From DTDR01 sp964505415 (GTDB taxonomy: Bacteria; Hydrothermota; Tepidihabitantia; Tepidihabitantales; DTDR01), in contig CAZDHW010000014.1 in the NCBI GenBank assembly GCA_964505415.1, forward strand, positions 1 through 49,330: a DNA stretch of 49,330 nt. Direction: 5' to 3'. The notes below the pieces were generated by a model, which saw only the letters and a list, made by a program, of their open reading frames with translations, did not search any database and had not been told where the DNA came from. The translations under genes and the position numbers were made by a program. Positions 33,561-42,118 of this stretch are shown in pieces. The stretch's first letter is position 1. Each line of letters starts with the position of its first letter.

Positions 33561-36371
33561 ATGAAATTAATATTTTTGATATTTTTTTCTTATAATTTTT
33601 ATCGTTCACCGTTGCCTATCAATTATGAGAAATTGATGAATTTGAATACGAATTGCTTTTGGGTTCTTTTTACTGACAAAGGTTTTGTTAATGAAAAAAG
33701 TTATCAAAAGATATTAGAAAAATTCGAAAAACCTTTGGCTTATAAAGCAATCGAAAGGCGATTAAAAAATTTAGGAAAAGTTTATGATTTTTATGATTTA
33801 CCGGTTAATGAAAAGTATGTTGACGAATTAAAAAAATTGGGTATAAAAATAAGGTCTGTCTCTCCTTGGTTAAATGCTGTTAGTTGTGAAATTCCTAAAG
33901 AAATTTTACCATTATTAGAAAATTTACCATTTATCTATGATATTCGACCAGTAAAAACAGTAAGTTTTCCGGTTCCTAAAACGGTGGAGATTAAAGAAGA
34001 AAAAGATACTTCTTTTTATGGTTATTCTTATCGACAAATCGCGATGCTTGGCGTAGATAAAGTACATAAAAAAGGAATTTATGGGTCGGGTGTTCGTATT
34101 GGACTTTTGGATACGGGATTAAGAAGAAAAGGAAAAAGTCTGGATGATACAACTGTTAATCGGGCGGTTGAGGGAATAAAAGTAATTAAAGAACACGATT
34201 TTATAGCTGGTGGTGATTTTTTTGTTGTTAAAAAATCAAGCAATTACCAAAAAGAGAGCATTCCCAATTTAAAAAATTTCCGAATGATTGAATCACCAAC
34301 AATTAATTATCTTTTTAATATCCAAGGAGAAAAATTGCCTTTATTATTCTTCATTACTGATACTCAATATTTAGGCATACCAAAAAGAACTGTAGTTTAT
34401 ACTTATTGTGAAAGAAATAATTGGCAACCAGTAAAATCGGTTTCTTATTTTCTACCCTCAACTGTTTTTCATCGAATAGCACTTACTAACAACCAATTAA
34501 ATATGACTTTTGTTGCTTTTGATGGTAGAGACATTTATGAAAAAAATCAAGAGGTGTATTTTGGTTATTTTTATTATACCAATTTTCAAGGGGTAAATAA
34601 AATTGAAAACGGCAGTAATCCTGATTTGTTTTTTGTGGATAATAAATTATATCTTCTTTTTGTTTACAAAGATTCTATTTTAAAATTAAAAAGAGCTAAT
34701 ATTATTGGTTCACAAATTGATTGGCAAGAAACTCAAACTATTTATTTCTTTAATACGAAAATAAAAAAACCAATAATCATCTTAAAAGATAGTTTAAACT
34801 ACTGTCTCTTTTGTTTATCTAAGGAAGGAAAGATTTATTATTTGAAAACTGAAAATGGGAATTCTTACTATTTGGATAGTTTAAACTTCCTTAAGAATGT
34901 AAGTGATTTTCAAATAAAGAAGATAGGAGATACCATTTTTATTTTGGCAAAGGAATATGAAAATCCGCCGCTAGTTAATTTAGTTCACACTTATTCACCC
35001 GATTTTGGGAGAAACTTTAAAGAAAAAGAGAAGATTTTAGAAAATAAAGCTTTTTTAGGAGATTTTGATTTTTTAATAAAAGAAGATGTTTATTCTGTTT
35101 ACGAAGAAGCTTCAAAGATTTATCTTTGGAGTTTAAAAGATAAAAAAGTCTTATTTAGTGATACTAGTGAGTTCCGTTATCATCCTTTAATTTTTGAATC
35201 TAATGATGATATTTGGCTGATATATAATTCTTGCGGAGATGATAACACCGATTATGAAGAAGATGAGGACTTTAAAGAACAACCTCATCATGGAACAAGA
35301 ATGGCTTCTTTAATTGCCGGTTATTTACCGCGATATTTAATTGGTGTTGCTCCAGCGGTTGAATTTTTAATTGCTAAAACTGAAGAATATCGATATAAAA
35401 CTGGCGAGTATTATGAATATATTATTGAAGAAGATAATTGGGTAAAAGGATTAGAATGGTGTGAAAATAATGGTTGTCAGATAATTTCTTCTTCTCTTGG
35501 CTATCGGGGGTGGTATGAAGATAACGAATTTGACGGAAAAACTGCCATAACTTCAATTGCTGCTAATATTGCTGCCCAAAGGGGGTTGATAATTGTCACT
35601 GCTATGGGCAATAGGGGAACTGACAGTTTACGCTATCCTTGGCCACAACCGTACTTAGTTGCTCCCGGTGATGCCGAAGGGGTTTTAACTATTGGAGGAA
35701 TTATGCCCGATTCTTCTTGTTGGCGCGGAAGTGGCGCAGGACCCACTGCTGATGGAAGAATAAAACCAGATTTAGTAGCTTTAGCTTATAATGCGGTAGT
35801 AGCTAAACCTGATGAAGACGGCGCTTTTGAATATTCAATTGGTACTTCTTCGGCTACTGCTTTAGTTGCTGGTCTTTGTGCTTTAATTCTGGAAGTTCAT
35901 CCTGATTGGAAATTACAACAGATAAAAGAAGCTCTTTTTAAAACTGCTAGTAAAAGTGTTCCTTCTTGCACTTTAGGATATGGAATCCCTAATATTGATT
36001 CTTTATTAAAAATTTATCCAGGAAAGATAATTTCTTATACCCAAGATGAATTAGGCGATATTTTCCCTCAACCTTTTATTAAAAAAAATGGAAATGAAAA
36101 AGTTTATTTTCCAATTAGATTGAAAAATCCATCAAAATGGGCAAGGATTAGAATTTTTAATTTTAATGGAAAAATGATCTTTGAGAAAGAATTAAATGTT
36201 AAAAAGCTGACCGCCCCCGGAAGATATGAGAAAAAAGAAATTTTAGAAGAGGTCGGTGCTTATTGGGAAGGAAAGGATAATAAAGGGAAAGAAGTTCCTT
36301 CAGGATTATACTTTATATTGTTAGAAACCACTTTTAATAAAAGTGTTAAAAAATTTACAATTTTTCAATAA
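33561..36371 (+). CDS. secreted subtilisin-like protease (S8) with a very large insertion
   Basis: 936 residues. A short hydrophobic signal (MKLIFLIFFSYNF) precedes a pro-domain. The triad is Asp184 (GLLDTGLR), His577 (PHHGTRMAS) and Ser763 (GTSSATALVAG); NRGTDS before it supplies the oxyanion Asn region. Asp and His are usually 35-70 residues apart, but here 393 separate them. The insertion (about 225-560) is rich in short beta strands with aromatic turns and looks like a propeller or sialidase-like domain. The C-terminus (residues 830-936) is a FlgD/type A sorting module with DNKGKEVPSGLYFILLE. GGAG precedes the ATG. Probably cotranscribed with the small membrane protein and the tRNAs. Confidence 0.88.
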   Translation: MKLIFLIFFSYNFYRSPLPINYEKLMNLNTNCFWVLFTDKGFVNEKSYQKILEKFEKPLAYKAIERRLKNLGKVYDFYDLPVNEKYVDELKKLGIKIRSVSPWLNAVSCEIPKEILPLLENLPFIYDIRPVKTVSFPVPKTVEIKEEKDTSFYGYSYRQIAMLGVDKVHKKGIYGSGVRIGLLDTGLRRKGKSLDDTTVNRAVEGIKVIKEHDFIAGGDFFVVKKSSNYQKESIPNLKNFRMIESPTINYLFNIQGEKLPLLFFITDTQYLGIPKRTVVYTYCERNNWQPVKSVSYFLPSTVFHRIALTNNQLNMTFVAFDGRDIYEKNQEVYFGYFYYTNFQGVNKIENGSNPDLFFVDNKLYLLFVYKDSILKLKRANIIGSQIDWQETQTIYFFNTKIKKPIIILKDSLNYCLFCLSKEGKIYYLKTENGNSYYLDSLNFLKNVSDFQIKKIGDTIFILAKEYENPPLVNLVHTYSPDFGRNFKEKEKILENKAFLGDFDFLIKEDVYSVYEEASKIYLWSLKDKKVLFSDTSEFRYHPLIFESNDDIWLIYNSCGDDNTDYEEDEDFKEQPHHGTRMASLIAGYLPRYLIGVAPAVEFLIAKTEEYRYKTGEYYEYIIEEDNWVKGLEWCENNGCQIISSSLGYRGWYEDNEFDGKTAITSIAANIAAQRGLIIVTAMGNRGTDSLRYPWPQPYLVAPGDAEGVLTIGGIMPDSSCWRGSGAGPTADGRIKPDLVALAYNAVVAKPDEDGAFEYSIGTSSATALVAGLCALILEVHPDWKLQQIKEALFKTASKSVPSCTLGYGIPNIDSLLKIYPGKIISYTQDELGDIFPQPFIKKNGNEKVYFPIRLKNPSKWARIRIFNFNGKMIFEKELNVKKLTAPGRYEKKEILEEVGAYWEGKDNKGKEVPSGLYFILLETTFNKSVKKFTIFQ

Positions 36372-36374
36372 CAT

Positions 36375-36402
36375 TTGACTTTAAAAAGAAAATATTTATA
36401 AT
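36375..36402 (+). promoter_or_regulatory. promoter of tRNA-Asp and the following lipoprotein gene
   Basis: TTGACT at 36375-36380, a 16-base spacer and TATAAT at 36397-36402. The mature tRNA 5' end is at 36411, so the primary transcript has almost no 5' extension. Confidence 0.75.
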
Positions 36403-36410
36403 TTATTAAA

Positions 36411-36486
36411 GGGCCCGTAGTGTAGCCTGGATTAACACGTCGCCCTGTCACGGCGAAGAGCGCCGGTTCAAATCCGGTCGGGCCCG
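36411..36486 (+). tRNA. tRNA-Asp (GTC)
   Basis: 76 nucleotides. Acceptor GGGCCCG pairs with CGGGCCC, discriminator G; anticodon stem TCGCC/GGCGA encloses CTGTCAC, giving GTC. CCA is not encoded. The next protein starts after only three bases (GTT). Confidence 0.95.
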
Positions 36487-36489
36487 GTT

Positions 36490-37305
36490 ATGAGAAATTT
36501 ATTGGGTTTTCTTTTTCTGGTAATTCTTGTTAATTGCAAAAATGTAGATAAACAATCAGACTTTTTAATCCTTTTAGAAAAGTCACGAAAATTTAATCAG
36601 GCATTAATAAAAAGGGATTTTTTAAAAATTTATAATTTATTTAATCCCACTTTTCGTAAAGAAATTAGCTACGATAGTTTTAAATCAGCCCTTGAAAATT
36701 GGTTAAAAGATAAAAATATTTCAGCGGTGAGAACCAGATTTATTAATCCTACAAATTACACAGCTATGGTGTCTACTTATATTTATTTTGGTAAAAACAA
36801 AAATTATTTTTATCTTGCTACCAATTGGATAAATTTAAACGACACTTGGTATTTAGCATGGATTACTAAAGTACTTGACTATGCTAAATTTGATTATGGA
36901 AATAAAAATAATAAAGAATTAAAAAAAATTCTTAAAAAAATGATTGAAATTGCTTTTCATGAAAATCAAATCACCGAATTTATTTCCGGATTTAAAAAAA
37001 CAGATTATTTAGTGATATTAAAAAAAGGACGAGAAATTGAACATCAATTTTCTTTTGAAAAATTGCGAATAAAATGGTTAACTATTGATGAGATTAAAAA
37101 ATATACTTATCGATTGAAATTAAGATATTATATTGATTTTGGTACTGTGCGGATATTTGATAATTTTGCTAAAGGTTATTTAGATATAATTCCCATTATT
37201 TATGAATCACAAAAAAATCTTCATTTGCGACGAAGAGGAATCGAAATGTTTTTTAAAAAAGTGAATGATGAATGGCAGTTTGCTGGCTTTGGCAGTCGTT
37301 GGTAA
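36490..37305 (+). CDS. lipoprotein of unknown function (NTF2-like N-terminal half)
   Basis: 271 residues. Signal peptide MRNLLGFLFLVILVNC ends in a lipobox with Cys16. Residues 25-130 (KRDFLKIYNLFNPTFRKEISYDSF, in part, then NWINLNDTWYLAWI) look like an NTF2/SnoaL-type fold; the second half is a lysine-rich alpha/beta region, perhaps a second copy of the fold. Function unknown. The ATG is three bases after tRNA-Asp, so there is no space for a ribosome site outside the tRNA. It ends 7 bases from the convergent tryptophanase-family gene with no terminator between. Confidence 0.65.
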   Translation: MRNLLGFLFLVILVNCKNVDKQSDFLILLEKSRKFNQALIKRDFLKIYNLFNPTFRKEISYDSFKSALENWLKDKNISAVRTRFINPTNYTAMVSTYIYFGKNKNYFYLATNWINLNDTWYLAWITKVLDYAKFDYGNKNNKELKKILKKMIEIAFHENQITEFISGFKKTDYLVILKKGREIEHQFSFEKLRIKWLTIDEIKKYTYRLKLRYYIDFGTVRIFDNFAKGYLDIIPIIYESQKNLHLRRRGIEMFFKKVNDEWQFAGFGSRW

Positions 37306-37312
37306 ATTTTAA

Positions 37313-38758
37313 TTATAATTCGTCACCAAAATCTTTACGAAATGCTTCGCATAAATCTTTTCCCCACTTTCCAATAGGTTCCAATTTTCCCAAAAAAAAT
37401 CGGAGTACCGGTGGTTCATACACAAATTTTAATCCTTTTATTAACTCCCGGTGTTTATAAAGCCATAAAATTCGGTCAATGGCGTATTCAATATGAGAAA
37501 GATTAAAGACTCTCCTTGGTAAAGCTATTCTTGTTAATTCTAAGTCAGCAAAGACTTCTTTTCCATCTTTATCTCTATCCATAGAAATTGTTCCCCTTTC
37601 CATTGCTCGTATCCCCGAGGCTAAATATAAAGCAGCAGTTAAAGCACCGGCAATATACTCATTTTTAGGAATATGGGGTAGAAATTTTTCAGCGTCTAAA
37701 TGACAAGCAAGCCCACCGGGAGGAGTAACCACAGGAATACCTAATTCGTCTAATTTTTCTACGAAATATTTTATTTGCTCAATAGCACATCCCGCCACAT
37801 CTTCTTCCACCATTTCTTTTAGTCCTATCGCCATCGCACCAATCTCTCTCATTGACATCCCTCCATAAGTAAAAAAACCTTCATAAACTGGTAACCAGGG
37901 CTGAATTATTTCAAATAAATCTTTTCGATTAGTAGCAATAAAACCTCCCCGAACACAAGTATTTTTTCTTCCGCTTAAATAAAACAAATCAGGTATTGAA
38001 CAAATTTCTTTAACAATTTGAGCTACTGATTTGTTTTCGTACCCTTTCTCTCTTTTTTTAATTAAATAAGCATTTTCGGCTACTAAACTACCATCCAAAA
38101 CTAAAAGCAATTTATTTTCATCGCATATTTCTTTTATTTCTTTTAAATTTTGCATAGAAAAAGGTTGACCACCAAGTAAGTTAGTAGTGGCTTCCATTCG
38201 GACATACGCAATTCTTTCCCTTCCGTATTTTTTAATTAGCGATTTTAATTTTTCTGGGTCCATATTTCCTTTAAAAGGAAAATTACTTTTGGTATTCAAA
38301 GCTTCATCAATATAAATCTCCACACATTCAGCACCAGCAAGTTCAATATGAGCTTTGGTAGTAGTAAAATGGTAATTAGTTGCTACAATCATTCCTGGTT
38401 TAATAAATACTTTTGCCAACAAGTGTTCGGCCGCTCTGCCTTGATGCACATTCATTACATATTTGTAACCAAGTACTTCCTCTACAATTTCGGCAAATTT
38501 ATAAAAAGTCATACTTCCTGCATAAGCATCGTCAGTTGTAATCCAGCCAGCCCATTGTTCTTGGGACATTGCATTCACTCCACTGTCAGTTAACATATCT
38601 AAAAAAACATCTTTGGTTTTTAATTGAAAAGTATTGTAACCGGCTTCTTCAATGGCTTTTAACCGTTGGGAAACATTAGGGAGAGTAATCCTTTGAACCA
38701 CCCTTGCTTTGAACATATCTATTGGCAATTCTTTTCCATTGTATAACTTTAAAATCAT
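37313..38758 (-). CDS. tryptophanase / tyrosine phenol-lyase family PLP enzyme, altered active site
   Basis: 481 residues, clearly of the beta-eliminating lyase family: YNTFQLKTKDVFLDMLTDSG, QWAGWITTDDAYAGS, HQGRAAEHLL, ATTNLLGGQPFSM, ENAYLIKKREKGYENKS and LPRRVFN...LKFVYEPPVLRFF. The Schiff-base lysine should be Lys265 in LSGRKNTC. By recalled alignment to tyrosine phenol-lyase (DATRCVENAY, SGKKD), the PLP-binding Arg is Leu225 here (DGSLVAENAY) and the first Lys of the KK pair is Arg264. The family cleaves tryptophan to indole or tyrosine to phenol, giving pyruvate and ammonia; the changed residues make the substrate uncertain. GGAGGA precedes the ATG. Confidence 0.8.
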   Translation of the reverse strand: MILKLYNGKELPIDMFKARVVQRITLPNVSQRLKAIEEAGYNTFQLKTKDVFLDMLTDSGVNAMSQEQWAGWITTDDAYAGSMTFYKFAEIVEEVLGYKYVMNVHQGRAAEHLLAKVFIKPGMIVATNYHFTTTKAHIELAGAECVEIYIDEALNTKSNFPFKGNMDPEKLKSLIKKYGRERIAYVRMEATTNLLGGQPFSMQNLKEIKEICDENKLLLVLDGSLVAENAYLIKKREKGYENKSVAQIVKEICSIPDLFYLSGRKNTCVRGGFIATNRKDLFEIIQPWLPVYEGFFTYGGMSMREIGAMAIGLKEMVEEDVAGCAIEQIKYFVEKLDELGIPVVTPPGGLACHLDAEKFLPHIPKNEYIAGALTAALYLASGIRAMERGTISMDRDKDGKEVFADLELTRIALPRRVFNLSHIEYAIDRILWLYKHRELIKGLKFVYEPPVLRFFLGKLEPIGKWGKDLCEAFRKDFGDEL

Positions 38759-38794
38759 TATTCCTCCTTTTTTATTTTTTAATAAATTATAATT

Positions 38795-38822
38795 ATTATG
38801 ATTAAAATTTTTATAAAATCAA
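38795..38822 (-). promoter_or_regulatory. possible promoter of the tryptophanase-family gene
   Basis: Minus-strand TTGATT at 38822-38817, a 16-base spacer and CATAAT at 38800-38795. Neither box is strong, and a better TATAAT at 38791-38786 lacks a spaced -35 box. Either would leave a leader of about 25-30 bases with GGAGGA. Confidence 0.35.
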
Positions 38823-39536
38823 TGATTCTTTAAAGTAGTAACTAAGATACCAATTAACTATTTTTATCGTTTCCGGAAAAACTTGATAGTTTAATAATTT
38901 GTTAAAAGAAAGAATAAAAAGTTCTTGAAGATTTTCTAAAGTCTTTTTAGCTATTAAAAAAGAATCCTTTTTACTATGGGAACAATCAGCACACAAAACT
39001 CCGCCCGCCGACAAATTAAAATAAACTTTTTTCTTTGTAAAAATCCAATCTTCACATTTTAAACATCTAAAGAGAGAAGGCTGAAATCCTGAAAGGGAAA
39101 CAGTTTTTAAATAAAAAGAAATTATAATTCCTTGGATATATTTTAAAGAAAAATTGTTGCTAAAAGATAAGGTTTGTAAATATAATTTAAAAATTTCCTC
39201 ACTTTTTTCACCAAAAGGTAAGATAAAGGTAAGGAATTTATTAAGGGTTAGAATTTTGATATATTTTTGATAATCTTGGGTAATTTTTAAAAAAGTTTTT
39301 AATAGAGTTGCGTCTTTAACAAAATTGATTAATTGATTTTCTTTTTGATAGAAAACTATTTCACAATAATTTAATGGTTCTAAGACTCCGCTGAGAATAT
39401 TTTTCATATCGCGAACGCCTTTAGCAAATAGTAATAAACGACCATAATCAAGGGAATAAAAATCAATTATTTTGCTACTTGAACGATAATTTTTTCTTAA
39501 AAGGATAACACCTTGAGTTTTTTCTAAAAATGCCAT
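38811..39536 (-). CDS. recO: DNA repair protein RecO
   Basis: 241 residues. The N-terminal OB fold shows TQGVILLRKNYRSSSKIIDFYS and LLLFAKGVRD; the helical part follows. The zinc site is present as two CxxC pairs (FRCLKCEDW and GVLCADCSH). RecO helps RecA load on SSB-coated DNA with RecR. It is the last gene of the phoH group and its start is adjacent to the CBS-domain gene with a one-base overlap. Confidence 0.85.
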   Translation of the reverse strand: MAFLEKTQGVILLRKNYRSSSKIIDFYSLDYGRLLLFAKGVRDMKNILSGVLEPLNYCEIVFYQKENQLINFVKDATLLKTFLKITQDYQKYIKILTLNKFLTFILPFGEKSEEIFKLYLQTLSFSNNFSLKYIQGIIISFYLKTVSLSGFQPSLFRCLKCEDWIFTKKKVYFNLSAGGVLCADCSHSKKDSFLIAKKTLENLQELFILSFNKLLNYQVFPETIKIVNWYLSYYFKESLIL

Positions 39537-40456
39537 TACCCTTCTCTTCTTATTTCACCCACCATTTCTTCAATAATATCTTCTAAAGTTACGATGCCAA
39601 CAACTTTATTTTTTCTATCAATAACCACTGCTAAATGTTCTTCTTTTTTTCTCATTTCCGAAAAAACTTCGGTGATTCTTTGGTTTTCGTTGACGAATAA
39701 AGGAGAACGGTATTTTATTTCAGGTAAAAATAATAAATCTTTCAAGGTAATTACTTTGATAATATTGTTTTTACTACCTCGATAAACTGGATAGCGAGAA
39801 AAGCGATATTTTTTTAAAACTTCTAAAATCTCATCAAGTTTAGCATTATAAGGGAGAGCAACAGTTAATTCTAAAGGTATCATAATATCTTTAATTTTAA
39901 TATTTTTAGCCTCTAATACTTGTTGAACAATAAATTTGGTTTTTTTATAACCTTCTAAATAGGCTAATAAGTTCCGCCGAAAGAGCGGAAAAGGATCCCT
40001 TTTTTTGGTAAAAGAGGAAAAAGTTACCTTTGATAAAAAATAGATAGGCTGGCAAATTATTCCTAAAAAAGAATAAAAAAAACGATAAAAAGGAAATGAG
40101 ATAAGTAACCAGTCCTCTGGGTAGGTCCCAGCAAGAATTTTTGGGAAAAGTTCACCGATAAAAAAGGAAAAAAATGTTGATAAAATAATAGCGAGGAAAA
40201 CAAAATTTTTTCCTAAATTATTGATAAAAAAACTGGAATAAAAAGAAGCAGCAAAAATGATAAAAATATTTGTGCCTACCAGAGTTACAATCAGGTTTCT
40301 TACTTTATTTTCCAAAAATTTTATTTTTTTTTCACTTATTTCTTTTTCTTTTGCCTTCAATTTTAATCTTAACCAGTTCGCCCGAATGACTGCGGTCTCA
40401 GTTCCGCTCAAAATTCCTTGAAATAATATGAAAATAGTTGCCAAAAGAAATTCCAT
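39536..40456 (-). CDS. DUF21 and CBS-domain membrane protein, short form
   Basis: 306 residues. Residues 1-170 are a DUF21/CNNM-type membrane domain with three or four spans and the family start GILSGTETAVIRANWLRLKLK. Two CBS domains follow (MIPLELTVALPYNAKLDEIL and VVIDRKNKVVGIVTLEDIIEEMVGEI, in part). The usual C-terminal CorC/HlyC domain is absent: the protein ends right after the second CBS domain. Members are linked to magnesium or cobalt transport or efflux. A full-length paralogue lies directly upstream, one base away, suggesting a pair formed by duplication and perhaps a heterodimer. Confidence 0.8.
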   Translation of the reverse strand: MEFLLATIFILFQGILSGTETAVIRANWLRLKLKAKEKEISEKKIKFLENKVRNLIVTLVGTNIFIIFAASFYSSFFINNLGKNFVFLAIILSTFFSFFIGELFPKILAGTYPEDWLLISFPFYRFFYSFLGIICQPIYFLSKVTFSSFTKKRDPFPLFRRNLLAYLEGYKKTKFIVQQVLEAKNIKIKDIMIPLELTVALPYNAKLDEILEVLKKYRFSRYPVYRGSKNNIIKVITLKDLLFLPEIKYRSPLFVNENQRITEVFSEMRKKEEHLAVVIDRKNKVVGIVTLEDIIEEMVGEIRREG

Positions 40457-41680
40457 TTATAAAATTTTTAATAAAACTTTTTTAATTTGTCGGTCTTTAA
40501 CTTCTTTTATTTCAAAAATTAAATTTTTTTCTTTTATTACATCGCCTACCTGTGGTAAGCGTCCTAATTTTTCAAATAAAAATAAAGAAAGTCGTGGAAA
40601 TTCAATTTCTTTTAAGGAATTAGCGGTTAAACGGTTAAGAGTGACCAAGTCAATATCTCCAGCAAGCAAATAAGTATTTTCTGCAATCTTTATGTAAGGT
40701 AATTCCTCGGCAAAATCGTATTCATCTTTTATCTCTCCGAAAATCGCTTCCAAAATATCTTCTAAGGTTACCAGACCAGAAATCTGACCAAATTCATCGA
40801 CTACCAAAGCTAAATGAACCCCTTTTTTTCTTAATTCTTCAAAAATTGCTGATAATTTTTGTATTTCCGAAACAAAATTTATTGGTTTTTTAAGATTTTC
40901 CAATTTTAAATCAGCTGGTGGATTAAAATTATAAGAAAGCATAGTTTCTAAAATATCTTTGAGATAAATAACACCAACAATGTTATCAATACTTCCCTCA
41001 TAGATTGGTATTCTTGATTTTGGATTTTCTTTAAGTTTTTCGAAAGCCAATTTTAATGGCAAATCTTTATTAAGGGCAAATATTTTATTTCTTGGTGTCA
41101 TGATTTCGTTAACTCTTCTTTCTTCTAATTCAATTAAATTATAAAGAATTTCACCTTCTTCTTTAGTTAATTCTTTATTTTCAATACCAAAATCAATCAG
41201 AGCTTTTAGTTCTTCTTTGGTAGGGAAAGGTTCAGTCTTAGGTAAAAAACGAAAAATAAATATTTTACTGAAATATTGACCCAAAGGATTTAAGAAAGTT
41301 GCTAATTTTTTAAAACCAGGAAGAATTAAATTACCGATTTTAGTGGGTGAGCGATTCGCATAAATTTTTGGAAAGATTTCGCCGAAGAAAAGAATAATTA
41401 AAGTAATAAGTATGGAAGTAAAAGGTAAAAGAAGGGAATGAGGGATTTTGGATGAGAAAAGATTAATGCTTAAAAGAGTGGCTAAAGAAGCAAATGAAGT
41501 GTTAACCAATAAGTTGGCTAATAAAATTATTAATAAAAAAGCATATTCATTTTTTGCTACTTCTTCAATCTTTAATTTTTTAAAATCTTCGTGAGTAAGA
41601 GAAAAATAGGCAGTTTCCGAAGCAGAAAAGATAGCCGAAAATAAAAGTAAAATTAAAAGAACAACGATTAATAATACCAT
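40457..41680 (-). CDS. CNNM/CorC-type membrane protein with CBS and CorC_HlyC domains
   Basis: 407 residues. The DUF21 membrane domain (1-170) begins with FSAIFSASETAYFSLTHEDFKKLK; the two CBS domains (about 185-310) include IMTPRNKIFALNKDLPL and LVVDEFGQISGLVTLEDILEAIFGEI in part; the C-terminal CorC_HlyC domain (about 320-405) is present (LLAGDIDLVTLNRLT). The family is tied to Mg/Co homeostasis, not haemolysis. It sits one base from the ybeY stop and one base from the shorter paralogue. Confidence 0.85.
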   Translation of the reverse strand: MVLLIVVLLILLLFSAIFSASETAYFSLTHEDFKKLKIEEVAKNEYAFLLIILLANLLVNTSFASLATLLSINLFSSKIPHSLLLPFTSILITLIILFFGEIFPKIYANRSPTKIGNLILPGFKKLATFLNPLGQYFSKIFIFRFLPKTEPFPTKEELKALIDFGIENKELTKEEGEILYNLIELEERRVNEIMTPRNKIFALNKDLPLKLAFEKLKENPKSRIPIYEGSIDNIVGVIYLKDILETMLSYNFNPPADLKLENLKKPINFVSEIQKLSAIFEELRKKGVHLALVVDEFGQISGLVTLEDILEAIFGEIKDEYDFAEELPYIKIAENTYLLAGDIDLVTLNRLTANSLKEIEFPRLSLFLFEKLGRLPQVGDVIKEKNLIFEIKEVKDRQIKKVLLKIL

Positions 41681-42118
41681 TTATAAATATTTTACTATTA
41701 ACCTTTCCATTTCCGAATGAGAATAAGATAAAAGGTGAAAGAGTCCATGAAGAATTAAGTATTTTAACCGATAAGTATATTTAACTTTATCTTCCTTTGC
41801 CTGTTTTAAAGCCTGGTCTTTAGAGACATAAATTTCGCCTAAAAAATCTTTATCAAAATTAAATGCCAACACATCAGTTGGATAATTTCTTTTTAAAAAT
41901 TTTCTATTTAATTTTTTAATAAATTCATCATCACAGATTATTAAATTTAATTCCTTAGTCTTTATTTTTTCTTTTTTGAGAATTTGATTGATTAGCTTAG
42001 TAATTTCTTTTTTTAATTTACCATTTTTGATACCAAAAATATTTACTTTAACTTTCTTCTTCGTAGGCTTTAATAATTTCTGAGACAATGGCCGGCCGGG
42101 TAACATCGCTTTTATCAA
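41681..42118 (-). CDS. ybeY: endoribonuclease YbeY
   Basis: Up to 145 residues. The zinc-binding signature is complete in its three histidines, HGLFHLLSYSH (H-x3-H-x5-H), although the usual GYDH end is changed to SYSH. NYPTDVLAFNF and LGEIYVS are also typical. YbeY matures 16S rRNA and works with PhoH-neighbour genes in many bacteria. The ATG at 42118 would overlap phoH by 71 bases; recognisable homology starts only at about KVKVNIFG, where no ATG or GTG exists, so a TTG at 42088 or this early ATG must be used. No clear ribosome site. Confidence 0.85.
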   Translation of the reverse strand: MIKAMLPGRPLSQKLLKPTKKKVKVNIFGIKNGKLKKEITKLINQILKKEKIKTKELNLIICDDEFIKKLNRKFLKRNYPTDVLAFNFDKDFLGEIYVSKDQALKQAKEDKVKYTYRLKYLILHGLFHLLSYSHSEMERLIVKYL

